DNA of 64,000 nt from the NCBI GenBank assembly GCA_037127315.1, contig JBBBDQ010001124.1, positions 805,001 through 869,000 on the forward strand. The letters run 5' to 3'. The DNA is from Ascarosepion bandense. Its lineage: Eukaryota; Mollusca; Cephalopoda; Sepiida; Sepiidae. A program made the translations under genes and the position numbers. Each line of letters begins with the position of its first letter. The first letter of the stretch is position 1. The notes under the pieces are model-generated. The model saw nothing but the letters and a program-made list of their open reading frames with translations. It was not told the DNA's origin and searched no databases. Of this stretch, positions 10,924 to 21,849 are shown one piece after another.

Positions 10924-13900
10924 ATTGCCGAAAGAGGGAAGAGACTAATAGATGCTTAGCCAATTCCGTGTTGATCAGAGTATCGAGTACTTTGCCGAAA
11001 GAGGGAAGAGACTAATAGATGCTTAGCCAATTCCGTGTTGATCAGAGTATCGAGTACTTTGCCGAAAGAGGGAAGAGACTAATAGATGCTTAGCCAATTC
11101 CGTGTTGGTCAGAGTATCGAGTACTTTGCCGAAAGAGGGAAGAGACTAATAGATGCTTAGCCAATTCCGTGTTGATCAGAGTATCGAGTACTTTGCCGAA
11201 AGAGGGAAGAGACTAATAGATGCTTAGCCAATTCCGTGTTGATCAGAGTATCGAGTACTTTGCCGAAAGAGGGAAGAGACTAATAGATGCTTAGCCAATT
11301 CCGTGTTGGTCAGAGTATCGAGTACTTTGCCGAAAGAGGGAAGAGACTAATAGATGCTTAGCCAATTCCGTGTTGATCAGAGTATCGAGTACTTTGCCGA
11401 AAGAGGGAAGAGACTAATAGATGCTTAGCCAATTCCGTGTTGATCAGAGTATCGAGTACTTTGCCGAAAGAGGGAAGAGACTAATAGATGCTTAGCCAAT
11501 TCCGTGTTGATCAGAGTATCGAGTACTTTGCCGAAAGAGGGAAGAGACTAATAGATGCTTAGCCAATTCCGTGTTGATCAGAGTATCGAGTACTTTGCCG
11601 AAAGAGGGAAGAGACGAATAGATGCTAAGCCAATTCCGTGTTGATCAGAGTATCGAGTATTTGCCGAAAGAGGGAAGAGACTAATAGATGCTTAGCCAAT
11701 TCCGTGTTGATCAGAGTATCGAGTATTTGCCGAAAGAGGGAAGAGACTAATAGATGCTTAGCCAATTCCGTGTTGATCAGAGTATCGAGTACTTTGCCGA
11801 AAGAGGGAAGAGACTAATAGATGCTTAGCCAATTCCGTGCTGATCAGAGTATCGAGTACTTTGCCGAAAGAGGGAAGAGACGAATAGATGCTAAGCCAAT
11901 TCCGTGTTGATCAGAGTATCGAGTACTTTGCCGAAAGAGGGAAGAGACTAATAGATGCTTAGCCAATTCCGTGTTGATCAGAGTATCGAGTACTTTGCCG
12001 AAAGAGGGAAGAGACGAATAGATGCTAAGCCAATTCCGTGTTGATCAGAGTATCGAGTACTTTGCCGAAAGAGGGAAGAGACGAATAGATGCTTAGCCAC
12101 TTCCGTGTTGATCAGAGTATCGAGTACTTTGCCGAAAGAGGGAAGAGACTAATAGATGCTTAGCCAATTCCGTGTTGATCAGAGTATCGAGTACTTTGCC
12201 GAAAGAGGGAAGAGACGAATAGATGCTAAGCCAATTCCGTGTTGATCAGAGTATCGAGTACTTTGCCGAAAGAGGGAAGAGACTAATAGATGCTTAGCCA
12301 ATTCCGTGTTGATCAGAGTATCGAGTACTTTGCCGAAAGAGGGAGGAGACGAATAGATGCTAAGCCAATTCCGTGTTGATCAGAGTATCGAGTACTTTGC
12401 CGAAAGAGGGAAGAGACTAATAGATGCTTAGCCAATTCCGTGTTGATCAGAGTATCGAGTATTTGCCGAAAGAGGTAAGAGACTAATAGATGCTTAGCCA
12501 ATTCCGTGTTGATCAGAGTATCGAGTATTTGCCGAAAGAGGTAAGAGACTAATAGATGCTTAGCCAATTCCGTGTTGATCAGAGTATCGAGTATTTGCCG
12601 AAAGAGGGAAGAGACTAATAGATGCTTAGCCAATTCCGTGTTGATCAGAGTATCGAGTATTTGCCGAAAGAGGAAAGAGACGAATAGATGCTTAGCCAAT
12701 TCCGTGTTGATCAGAGTATCGAGTATTTGCCGAAAGAGGAAAGAGACTAATAGATGCTTAGCCAATTCCGTGTTGATCAGAGTATCGAGTATTTGCCGAA
12801 AGAGGTAAGAGACTAATAGATGCTTAGCCAATTCCGTGTTGATCAGAGCATCGAGTACTTTGCCGAAAGAGGTAAGAGACTAATAGATGCTTAGCCAATT
12901 CCGTGTTGATCAGAGTATCGAGTATTTGCCGAAAGAGGGAAGAGACTAATAGATGCTTAGCCAATTCCGTGTTGATCAGAGTATCGAGTACTTTGCCGAA
13001 AGAGGGAAGAGACTAATAGATGCTTAGCCAATTCCGTGCTGATCAGAGTATCGAGTACTTTGCCGAAAGAGGGAAGAGACGAATAGATGCTAAGCCAATT
13101 CCGTGTTGATCAGAGTATCGAGTACTTTGCCGAAAGAGGGAAGAGACTAATAGATGCTTAGCCAATTCCGTGTTGATCAGAGTATCGAGTATTTGCCGAA
13201 AGAGGGAAGAGACTAATAGATGCTTAGCCAATTCCGTGTTGATCAGAGTATCGAGTATTTGCCGAAAGAGGGAAGAGACTAATAGATGCTTAGCCAATTC
13301 CGTGTTGATCAGAGTATCGAGTACTTTGCCGAAAGAGGGAAGAGACTAATAGATGCTTAGCCAATTCCGTGCTGATCAGAGTATCGAGTACTTTGCCGAA
13401 AGAGGGAAGAGACGAATAGATGCTAAGCCAATTCCGTGTTGATCAGAGTATCGAGTACTTTGCCGAAAGAGGGAAGAGACTAATAGATGCTTAGCCAATT
13501 CCGTGTTGATCAGAGTATCGAGTACTTTGCCGAAAGAGGGAAGAGACGAATAGATGCTAAGCCAATTCCGTGTTGATCAGAGTATCGAGTACTTTGCCGA
13601 AAGAGGGAAGAGACGAATAGATGCTTAGCCACTTCCGTGTTGATCAGAGTATCGAGTACTTTGCCGAAAGAGGGAAGAGACTAATAGATGCTTAGCCAAT
13701 TCCGTGTTGATCAGAGTATCGAGTACTTTGCCGAAAGAGGGAAGAGACGAATAGATGCTAAGCCAATTCCGTGTTGATCAGAGTATCGAGTACTTTGCCG
13801 AAAGAGGGAAGAGACTAATAGATGCTTAGCCAATTCCGTGTTGATCAGAGTATCGAGTATTTGCCGAAAGAGGGAAGAGACTAATAGATGCTTAGCCAAT

Positions 13901-14352
13901 TCCGTGTTGATCAGAGTATCGAGTACTTTGCCGAAAGAGGGAAGAGACTAATAGATGCTTAGCCAATTCCGTGTTGATCAGAGTATCGAGTATTTGCCGA
14001 AAGAGGTAAGAGACTAATAGATGCTTAGCCAATTCCGTGTTGATCAGAGTATCGAGTATTTGCCGAAAGAGGTAAGAGACTAATAGATGCTTAGCCAATT
14101 CCGTGTTGATCAGAGTATCGAGTATTTGCCGAAAGAGGGAAGAGACTAATAGATGCTTAGCCAATTCCGTGTTGATCAGAGCATCGAGTACTTTGCCGAA
14201 AGAGGTAAGAGACTAATAGATGCTTAGCCAATTCCGTGTTGATCAGAGTATCGAGTATTTGCCGAAAGAGGGAAGAGACTAATAGATGCTTAGCCAATTC
14301 CGTGTTGATCAGAGTATCGAGTACTTTGCCGAAAGAGGGAAGAGACTAATAG
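10924..14352. repeat. 66/67-bp minisatellite array, about 51 copies
   Basis: The unit contains GCCGAAAGAGGGAAGAGAC, TAGATGCTTAGCCAATTCC and GATCAGAGTATCGAGTAC. The spacing is 67 bp, or 66 bp in units reading GAGTATTTGCC in place of GAGTACTTTGCC. Other unit variants are GACGAATAGATGCTAAGCC, CCACTTCCGTG and GAGCATCGAG. The variants recur in the same order at fixed offsets, showing block duplication. The array ends sharply in the middle of a unit at ACTAATAG. Long frames on both strands arise because the unit lacks stops; 66 bp is a multiple of 3. Confidence 0.97.
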
Positions 14353-14389
14353 CGTGGTAATTTGATGGGTGAGAAGATTCCCTGAAGTT

Positions 14390-15350
14390 CTTACAAACAG
14401 TAACTACAGAGGAGAAATTCTGAGAAGCAGTGAAGCATCTATTACAAAAGCTAGAACAAGACACAGCTCAGGAGCACATTTCTTCAGGAAATTTTAATGC
14501 TTCTAAAACGAAGCTACTATCAATTAACCATCATAGACAACCGCACCTACCTCCCATTAGCATGGACCAGGCTTGCCTCCCCAGAGAGTAAAGCACTGCA
14601 CCTCCTTATTCTCACACTTTCAGCGGACCTCAAGTGGAATTACTATATCGAATCCATTGCTAAATCCGCTGCTATGAAAGTCGGTTCTCTGTAAAGGGCC
14701 CAGGGTTTTTTTCTGTCTGAATCTATCCTGCGCATTTATAAATCTACCATCCGCCCGTGCATTGAATACTGTTGCCATATCTGGTCGGGTGCCCCTGCTA
14801 TTCTCCTTGGGCTTCTCGACAAGGTACAGCGGAGGGTCTGTAATGTGATCGATACTGACTTGGCATACCGCCTGCAGTCTCTCTCTCACCAGTACGACGT
14901 GGCTTCCCTGTGTCTCTTTTATGAATACTTCCATGGCTTCGGCTCCGATGAACTTAGATCACTGGTGCCCCCTAGGTTCGAATTTGCATGAGATACTAGA
15001 TTAGCAACTAGATCCCACCCTTTTACAGTGAAACCGATTAAATGCAACTGCAACTTCTACTCCAACAGTTTCTTTTCTCGTACTTCCCGACTGTGGAATT
15101 CCCTTCCATATGACTGCTTCCCAGATGGTTACAATCTCCAGGAGTTTAAATGTAAGGTCAATAGACTCCTCCTAACACAATAACTCGATTCCATTCTTTC
15201 AAACACTTTTCTCATCCTCCCAACTATCTATCACCCCACTTCTGACATTTCCTATGTCTAACCACTCTTTCTATTTACCTTCCCCTATGTAGCCCCAGGC
15301 GCAATAGTGGCAGTGGAATGCCTTGCTTGGGGTGAAACGATTAAAAAAAA
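14390..15350 (+). mobile_element. CR1/Jockey-like LINE, 3' part, degenerate
   Basis: It encodes the C-terminal end of a non-LTR reverse transcriptase polyprotein: ADLKWNYYIESIAKSA, YKSTIRPCIEYCCHIWSGAP, LDKVQRRVCNVI and RTSRLWNSLP, followed by YNLQEFKCKVN. It then runs through a non-coding 3' end to GGGGTGAAACGATTAAAAA. In-frame stops occur after SAAMKVGSL and before DTRLATRS. The 5' truncation is close to the end of the 67-bp array. The clade is uncertain; the CR1/Jockey/I superfamily is the best guess. Confidence 0.85.
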
Positions 15351-15596
15351 AATTGTTGGGATACCATCAAGTCTGCAAGCCTTGTGGGGATCTAGTTTAG
15401 AATCAATAGCAGAAACCATGCGAAAATCAGGTAGACATAAACCAGATGTGTTGAGAGTAGAGTTGGAAAAGAATTTACAAGCAAATCACTTTATCAACAA
15501 TAGATTTCAACACTTCAAATGGATTGAAGAGAAGGAAGGACTGAAGATTTGCTTTTGTTTAGCACATTCTTGCAGAGCTGCCAATATTCTATACAT
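15351..15596. other. Unassigned sequence with an open frame
   Basis: The 129-codon frame from 15307 starts in the LINE 3' tail and ends inside the next repeat. Its middle part (PSSLQALWGSSLESIAE) has no family I recognise. It may be an old element fragment. Confidence 0.35.
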
Positions 15597-16402
15597 CAGT
15601 GGTTCTCAAAGGAGGTTCATATGGACCTTGGGGGTCCATGTAAAATTACTGGGTTTTAGAGTGGGCCATTTAAATTTTTTTGATTTATTTTACTAGTGTG
15701 CATAAATGTTACATAGAATCTAGTTGTTAAAAGCAAGTTTATTTTCATTAAATTAGTTTTACTTTAAAATAAAAAATATAGATTGACTATTTCTATATGA
15801 TTCCTAAACTTACCTAATCTAAACTTATTTATAAATAGAACTTTGTCTGTGTGTGTGTCCATTACCTATAGACTCCGAAATGGCTGAACTGATTTTCTTG
15901 AAAATTTACACAGTTGTACTATAAGCATCTGCGAGTGTTCTTAGCTAGGTTTTGTGTAGAGGTACCTCTGATAAATATGAATAATTGAAATAATCGGGTT
16001 CTAGGAGTGGTCTGATTTTAATCAAATTTGATACACTCATAGACAAAGACATAAGAAACAAAATTCAGAAGTTTCAAGGTTGCAGCTCTTACAATAGTGC
16101 AGAAAATCGATAATATCAAGATGTTTGTGTGTGTGTCTGTCTGTTTATGTCCTTTATACAAATCCGCAATTTTTATCTGATTGTCACCAAACTTCACACA
16201 AATATTCTTTAGGCTGAGTCTGAGCTCCAGGACCATGGATTAGTTTTAAAGCTTTCATTACACCCAAGCAACGCTGAGCTATACTGCTAGAAATAAAATC
16301 AGCTTTTTTTTTTTATCAAATTGTTATGGGGTTCTACAAAAAAAAAAAAAAACAGTAAATAAATAAAACTGATCCATAGGTAAAACTAGATTGCAAACCA
16401 CT
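15597..16402. mobile_element. Possible hAT-like non-autonomous element, split by family A
   Basis: The left end CAGTGGTTCTCAA and right end TTGCAAACCACT are inverted partners of the sort seen in hAT elements, and GGGGGTCCATG follows the left end. A family A element (15817-16290) lies inside. I could not find a matching 8-bp target-site duplication, so this stays tentative. Confidence 0.35.
15817..16290 (+). mobile_element. Family A dispersed element (copy 1)
   Basis: It starts at TCTAAACTTATTTATAAAT and ends at GCTATACTGCTAG. The same boundaries occur at 33230-33898 (minus), 48736-49584 (minus) and 55061-55563 (plus). Internal landmarks are CGAAATGGCTGAACTGATT, CAAATTTGATACACTCATAG and TTAGTTTTAAAGCTTTCATT. 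It has no terminal inverted repeats and no coding capacity. The class is unknown. Confidence 0.7.
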
Positions 16403-16631
16403 CCCCAAAAACCAGATATGTGAGAGCCTGTATAGTGTTTAATTTTATCAGTGTAGCACTGTTCTTGTTAAATCCTTGTTTGTTTTCGTTATGCAAAAAT
16501 TGAAAACAATTCACTGAAATAAAAAAAAAAGTAACTGGTCAGAATTAGAATGCAAAATTCCTCCTGAATCTTACACCCACAATATGAGGCAAACAAATAA
16601 ACAGACTTGGCCCCAGAATCAAAGACATATG

Positions 16632-16938
16632 AGTATCAGTTAAGAGCCATACGTGAAACACGCTTGGGTGATTGTCTCGAAAGTGATCTGACTAACTGGG
16701 CTGAAGATTATCCCGCAGTAGGTTGCCATTAATTTCTGTGGTAGACTGGTTGCCAGCCAAGTGTACAGAACCCAATCTGTCCTGCTATTTAACCCATAAC
16801 TGGAGGCAAGAGGTGGATTAATACCTTTCCCAAGGGTACTTGTGCATAAGTGAATGCAATGAATTCAACTGGAATTTGAATTCAGCTCCCCAATTTCTTG
16901 TTCTGAGCCGATATCCCTTGCACTATAACGCACATTCA
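16632..16938 (-). mobile_element. SINE-A, near full length
   Basis: In minus orientation it holds the head (ACGCACATTC end), the B-box region and the 3' part. The flanking 30 bp on its right matches, inverted, the flank to the left of the next SINE-A at 17276. Confidence 0.85.
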
Positions 16939-17275
16939 TATATGAGTATAAATGATTAAAAATGAAAATCTTGTGAAATTATGGATGTCTCTGGGAATGA
17001 ATTCACCCAAATTCATGATCCAATGCCTTCATTTATTAGACTGAGAAGATTACAGCATTGATTTGTGAATTAGGTGTCACAGTAATTATGGGTTAAATCC
17101 TTGGGCTGGTTAGTACAGTCAGTGAAAATGGGTGGGGTTGACATGCAATAACTGAGTAATAATTAAAGTCCCTTGATATAGAAAGTGAGTAGAGAATATT
17201 CTAACTCCAAAATTGTCTCTGTGTCTTTGAGTGGGTAATTCTTGGTTTTCATTTTTAATCATTTATACTTATATA
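16939..17275. other. Spacer between two inverted SINE-A copies
   Basis: No gene is recognised. The outer 30 bp on each side are inverted copies of one another (TATAAATGATTAAAAATG on the left). Confidence 0.6.
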
Positions 17276-17573
17276 TGGACGTGTGTTGTGGTGCAGTGGA
17301 TATCATCTTGGAACGAGAAATCTGGAAACTGAGTTCAAATTCATTGCATTCACTTACGTGCAAATACCCTTGGGAATGGTATTAATCCATTGCTTCCCTC
17401 CAGTTATGGGTTAAATAGCAAGGCAGATTGGGTTATATAACCTTGGTTGGCAACCATTTCACCAGAGAAAGCAATGGCAACCTACTGTGGGATAATCTTC
17501 TGCCCAGTCCTTCATGTCTCTTTCGCAACATGATCACTCAAGCATGTTTCACGTATGGCACTTAACTGACTGA
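17276..17573 (+). mobile_element. SINE-A, near full length
   Basis: It begins GGACGTGTGTTGTGGTGCAG, which includes an A-box-like region, has a B-box region GAGTTCAAATTC, and ends CTTAACTGACTGATT. This is about 300 bp. Together with the copy at 16632 it forms an inverted pair. Confidence 0.9.
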
Positions 17574-17589
17574 TTAAATTATTTTACAC

Positions 17590-18115
17590 TCTGCAGCCCC
17601 ACTCTATCTCAGATGAAACATTGCAAGACTCTCACTGCTTTATTGCTGCTTCCAGAGAAAGTGTTCAAACTACACTGCTCAATTTTACCAGTTCTAACCC
17701 TCATAGGCTAGGACCTGCTATGCACATTGTAGTGAACCTCAACCCTCATAGGCTAGTACCTGCTATGCACATTGTAGTGAACCTCAACCCTCATAGGCTA
17801 GGACCTGCTATGCACATTGTAGTGAACCTCAACCCTCATAGGCTAGGACCTGCTATGCACATTGTAGTGAACCTCAACCCTCATAGGCTAGGACCTGCTA
17901 TGCACATTGTAGTGAACCTCCCTAATTACCTCCGAGTTCCATTGGTGAGAAACTAATTCCACTTAAGCAGCTTCTTCATACAAACCAATTCTATGTGAAA
18001 CCAACTGCCAAGAGGATGCTTTCCAGATTGTTATAATCTTAACCTGTTCAAATCTAAAGTTAATTGCTATCTTCCATACATATCTGCATAAACCTCTTTC
18101 TCTGTAACCCTCTAC
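17590..18115 (+). mobile_element. LINE 3' fragment containing a 45-bp tandem repeat
   Basis: The right part encodes a degenerate RGCFPDCYNLNLFKSKVN block, the C-terminal end of a CR1/Jockey-like polyprotein. It is a second subfamily, since other copies read YNLQEFKC. The fragment is interrupted at 17697-17921 by five tandem 45-bp units. Confidence 0.65.
17697..17921. repeat. 45-bp tandem repeat, five copies
   Basis: The unit contains AACCCTCATAGGCTAGGACC and TATGCACATTGTAGTGAACC. The copies are almost identical; one has TAGTACC for TAGGACC. The frame stays open through the repeat, 15 residues per unit, but lies within a decayed LINE. Confidence 0.95.
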
Positions 18116-18119
18116 CTCA

Positions 18120-18590
18120 AGTGGTCCTGGGTATGATGGTAAACTGCAAGGCCTCTAATTGGGAGGTTGAGGAGCATGGAACTACCTCTAAATTGCTGTT
18201 AATCTCAGGTCCACCCTGACGTGGAGTGGTAGCACCTGTTAGGGTCCCAGCTATGGGCAAATAGTTAACCCCCAAACTGGGGCCAAAACACTATGAAAGT
18301 ATAAACTTTTATAGAAATATATACATTTTTTAAAGAAAAATATTACCAATAATACATTTTTGAAGGAAAAATATTCTCAGCAAAACATTTTTGAATACAA
18401 AACTAGAAGACATTTTCAGTTTTCTAAAATAAAGAATAAAGACAAAAAACTTAAATTAAAATATTACTAAATCAACTTATTCACTATAACCAAACATTAT
18501 AAAAAAAATACCTTAAACCCCCACCTTTTTGGTATTAAATAACCCACAGAGGTTGATATGCCATTAAACAAAATTCAAGCTTAATATTTT
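18120..18590 (-). mobile_element. FC element without the LINE insertion
   Basis: In reverse this is colinear with 7205-7449 followed directly by 8343-8600. Shared landmarks are GATATGCCATTAAACAAA at the far end, AAAACTAGAAGACATTTTC in the middle and GGACCTGATGAG-type sequence near the left end. It serves as the unoccupied relative of the 7.2 kb copy. Confidence 0.7.
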
Positions 18591-18597
18591 GTTTGTT

Positions 18598-18642
18598 TTA
18601 TAGGGCCCAAGAGCTCGAGTGGCTCTCGGGCCCTATACAACA
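18598..18642. repeat. GC-rich hairpin, likely LINE 3'-end sequence
   Basis: TATAGGGCCC and GGGCCCTATA flank AAGAGCTCGAGTGGCTCT, forming a strong stem. The sequence resembles the GTGGCTCTCGAGGC 3' end of the LINE fragment at about 21040. Confidence 0.7.
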
Positions 18643-18659
18643 AAAAACAATTCCAGTTT

Positions 18660-19620
18660 AAATAAAGGGTTCTGTTCAAATTTCTCTGAAGGTTCCCCAG
18701 CACAGTCCTTGAAAGAAGACCGATTTCATAATAGCTGAAACATCATAATAATAACAACAAGGATGAGCGTTGAACGAAAATATTTCAAATATAAATTCAG
18801 ATGAACTCGTTGATAGCAATAATATATACCAACCTATTTTATAATTTACTGCTTACATTTACTTCCTCTTTGGTGCAAATTAAATTCCAGTCTTACGCTT
18901 ATCACCAAAATTACTTCGTCAACCCACCAGCAAGTAATTTTTTAATCATTGTCATCAACTACCACATCTGCCTCTTCCTGCTTTTTCTCTATTGACATGT
19001 AAAATTACAATTCTCTTCTGATGTTATGACACTATTTGGAAGCGTCTGGACGAAAATCTGTTTGAAGTCTTCAGCTCCACCCCCCGGGGATGGTAGAGCC
19101 ATGCTTGTGCCAAGCGTCTAGTAAAGTTAAGGAAGTGGGTTATGGCGAGTGGGTTGCATCTCACCTTTGCCAACACCACAACTATCACTGTTGCCGCTAC
19201 TGTCAGAGAAAATTACCATCACTCAGTCGCAATTTGCAATTGACATTCAAAAACATGTTTATTCAAATAATAATTATCGTTGCCGTAAATTCTGACTTCA
19301 GGTGAAAGAATGTATACTCATAATCTTATCTATTTAATAAATCTGTCAGACGGTAATTGTTTTGGTTAATAGGTCTCTTGTTTTCAGTAAACTGCCAAGG
19401 CAATTTGATAAAATACCACAGTCAGTTGGTTGTATCTGCTAAATAAATAAAATTATCTATGTTTTTACTTGAGTTCAGTTCATAAATCTGTCTGAAACAT
19501 CTTAATTTAAAACTGTGAAATTTATGGAACATGGGAATGTCTGCTAATGGCTCTTTCATATAAATATCATATTGATTTCAATTATTTAAAAATAAATTGT
19601 GAAAATCACTGTATGTGTTT
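18660..19620. other. Unassigned sequence
   Basis: No gene or repeat was recognised. Short frames at 18801 and 19090 have no domains. Confidence 0.5.
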
Positions 19621-19621
19621 G

Positions 19622-19668
<47 letters not shown>
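19621..19668. repeat. (TC)n(AT)n microsatellite
   Basis: A short TC run followed by an AT run. Confidence 0.95.
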
Positions 19669-19669
<1 letters not shown>

Positions 19670-20110
19670 CTGTAATCAGATTTATGTGGCCATTTTTAAC
19701 CATTAATCTTAGAAAGTGTTTGAATGTAGTTGATAAATATACTTTCTGCATGAAGGTGTGCGTGTCTATATAACGAATCCCAAATGGAAAAAATTATTGT
19801 GCCATATGCATCAGGATATATAGAAAGTATTGTTTTTTAATCAGCTGAGAGCTTATGAGACATGAGAGTTTCTGTACATGTTTTAAGATTATGTAATGTT
19901 CTAAATTTGATTAGATGGAAAAGACATTTGAGTAATCGATAATCTCTGTCAGGCATGTTGATACAGAAAGGGGTTCAGTGAATACATAAAGAGAGAAAAA
20001 TACGACAAAGGTATGTTTTTTTTCACCTAATTTATTTAATCTATACAATGCGACAATCGTAAGAGAACTAGATGACCTGCCAGGATTTATTTATTGGGAG
20101 ACATACTCAT
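19669..20110. other. Unassigned AT-rich sequence
   Basis: Nothing recognised on either strand. Confidence 0.5.
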
Positions 20111-20240
20111 AGAGGCGCTGTGGTGTAATGGATAGTGGCTTTGATTGAGGAATCGAAGAGCAGAGTTCAAATTCCAATCAAATTCATTACATTCACTTAG
20201 GTGCTAATACCCTTCGGAAAGCTATAAATCTCTCTCTACT
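20111..20240 (+). mobile_element. SINE-A head fragment or close relative
   Basis: It has AGGCGCTGTGGTGTAATGG, which holds an A-box-like motif, and GAGTTCAAATTCC, a B-box-like motif, then the start of the SINE-A body (AATACCC). The body stops after about 60 bp, at the edge of a LINE insertion. The tRNA-like part diverges from the other copies. Confidence 0.65.
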
Positions 20241-20269
20241 CTTTCTTTTTTCCTTTTTCCTTTTTTTTA

Positions 20270-20765
20270 TTATTATTATTTTTTTTATTATAATCATTTC
20301 ACCCCAAGCAATGGCAGTTTTACTGCCACTGTTGTGCAGGGGGTTACAGAGGGGGAAGTGATAAGAGGGGTTAATTATAGGGGATGTCAAGTGGCGGGTA
20401 ATAGACAGATGAGAATACTGGGGGGATGTGAGATAGATGTCTATTGACCTTACATTTAAATTCCTGGAGATTGTAGCTCTTAGGGAAGCAAGTATAAGGA
20501 AGGAAATTCCACGGGTGGGAAGGCCAAGAAAAGAAGCTGTTAGAGTATAAATTGCAGTTACATTTTATCGGTTTCACTGTAAAAGGGTGGGACCTAGTTG
20601 CTAATCTAGTAGCTCATGTAAATTCATACCTAGGGGGTACCAGTGAGCTAAGTTCATTGGAGCAGAATCCATGAAAGTATTTGTAGAAGAGGCAGAGGGA
20701 AGCCACGTTACACTGGTGAGAGGGTGACTGCTGACAAGTTGGTATCAATCACATTATAGTCAAAT
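20270..20765 (-). mobile_element. CR1/Jockey-like LINE, 3' end
   Basis: The minus strand encodes CYSNSFFSWPSHPWNFLPYT-like sequence and the YNLQEFKCKVN block, then the 3' tail, ending GGGGTGAAATGATTATAA at about 20290. It is 5'-truncated near the GGTATCAATCACATTA motif shared with other copies. Confidence 0.8.
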
Positions 20766-20879
20766 TCACCTAATATTTACCATGATTACTATGTCAAAAT
20801 AGCTTTTCAAAATACAACACTTCAAATGGCCATTATTTTTGTAACGACCTAATGGCAACCCATTCACATTGCCTTCGTA

Positions 20880-21065
20880 TTGATATTGGTGAGACCTAAG
20901 TTCCACTAGAGCAGATTCTTCCCACACACCACTGCTCTGTGGAACCGGCTCTCAAAAGGATGCTTTTCCTGATCACTACAATCTTAACTTGTTCAAGTCA
21001 TAAACTGTGCCTCTTACTCTGTAACTCTTTGCCTCAAGTGGCTCTCGAGGCATTATATAGAGCAA
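20880..21065 (+). mobile_element. LINE 3' fragment, second subfamily
   Basis: It contains a degenerate DHYNLNLFKS block and the 3' end AAGTGGCTCTCGAGGC followed by ATTATATAGAGCAAACC. It is related to the fragment at 17.6-18.1 kb. Confidence 0.6.
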
Positions 21066-21109
21066 ACCTCACTGTAAAAAAGATATAGAAGATATATATC
21101 ACTTATATT

Positions 21110-21760
21110 CAAATACATATTCATCCGTGCATGGAATACTGCTGCCATATATGGTCAGGCACCCCTGCTGTTCATCTCAGTATTCTCGACAGGCTCCAAT
21201 GAAGAATCAGTAATGTGATAGGTACCAACTTAGCGGCTCGACTAAAGCCACTTCTCCATTGACGAGATGTGGCCTCCCTTTGTCTGTTCTATAAATACTT
21301 TCATGGCTTCTGCTCCAACGAACTTAAGTCACTGGTGCCCCTGCAACAGGTGTTTACTCTTGCAACCAGATTGACAACTGGGTCCCACCCATTCACAGAT
21401 TAACCAAATGCAGACGACAATTCTACTCCTGCAGCTTCTTCTCTCGAACTTCCCGCCTGTGGAACTCGCTTTTATATTCTTGCTTTCCTGACGGCTACAA
21501 CCTCCAGGAATTTAAATGCAATGTCAATACTCATCTATTAACTATTTGACTCTAGTTTTTTCACCACCCCGTATATCCTTTCCTTTCTCTCCACCTTTGC
21601 AACTGTCACCACACCTGTATTCCCATCCTTCCCTTGCTCCTTTCTAACTGGTTCGTCTTCCTCTTCACTCTCTTCTACTTAATCTTTTTACTCTTATGTA
21701 GCCCCCTGCACATCAGTGGCATTACCGCCTTGCTCGGAGTGATACGATTAAAAAAAAAAA
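21110..21760 (+). mobile_element. CR1/Jockey-like LINE, 3' part
   Basis: The frame begins near HPCMEYCCHIWSGTP and runs through SFFSRTSRLWNSL and YNLQEFKCNVN with frameshifts. A long C/T-rich 3' untranslated part ends GGAGTGATACGATTAAAAA at about 21758. Confidence 0.85.
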
Positions 21761-21849
21761 TCAATCTGGAAAATTCTTCTGCTTGACTTAGCATACTTGA
21801 TAACAAGAACTCCATTCTAAAGTCTTAATTTAGAAGAATGATTCCCCAT

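Noticed and set aside
12313..12831. 172-codon frame AKHLLVSSLFRQILDTL repeated
   Set aside because: It is produced by consecutive 66-bp units, a multiple of 3, and ends where 67-bp units shift the frame.
10924..14352. Array as a centromeric satellite
   Set aside because: Only 3.4 kb long, bounded by dispersed elements, and nothing else suggests a centromere.
15307..15696. 129-codon open frame as a gene
   Set aside because: It begins in a LINE 3' tail and ends in another repeat, so a genuine coding exon is unlikely.
20111..20175. Intact tRNA gene
   Set aside because: A- and B-box-like motifs are present, but no acceptor stem can be formed and the sequence continues as SINE-A.
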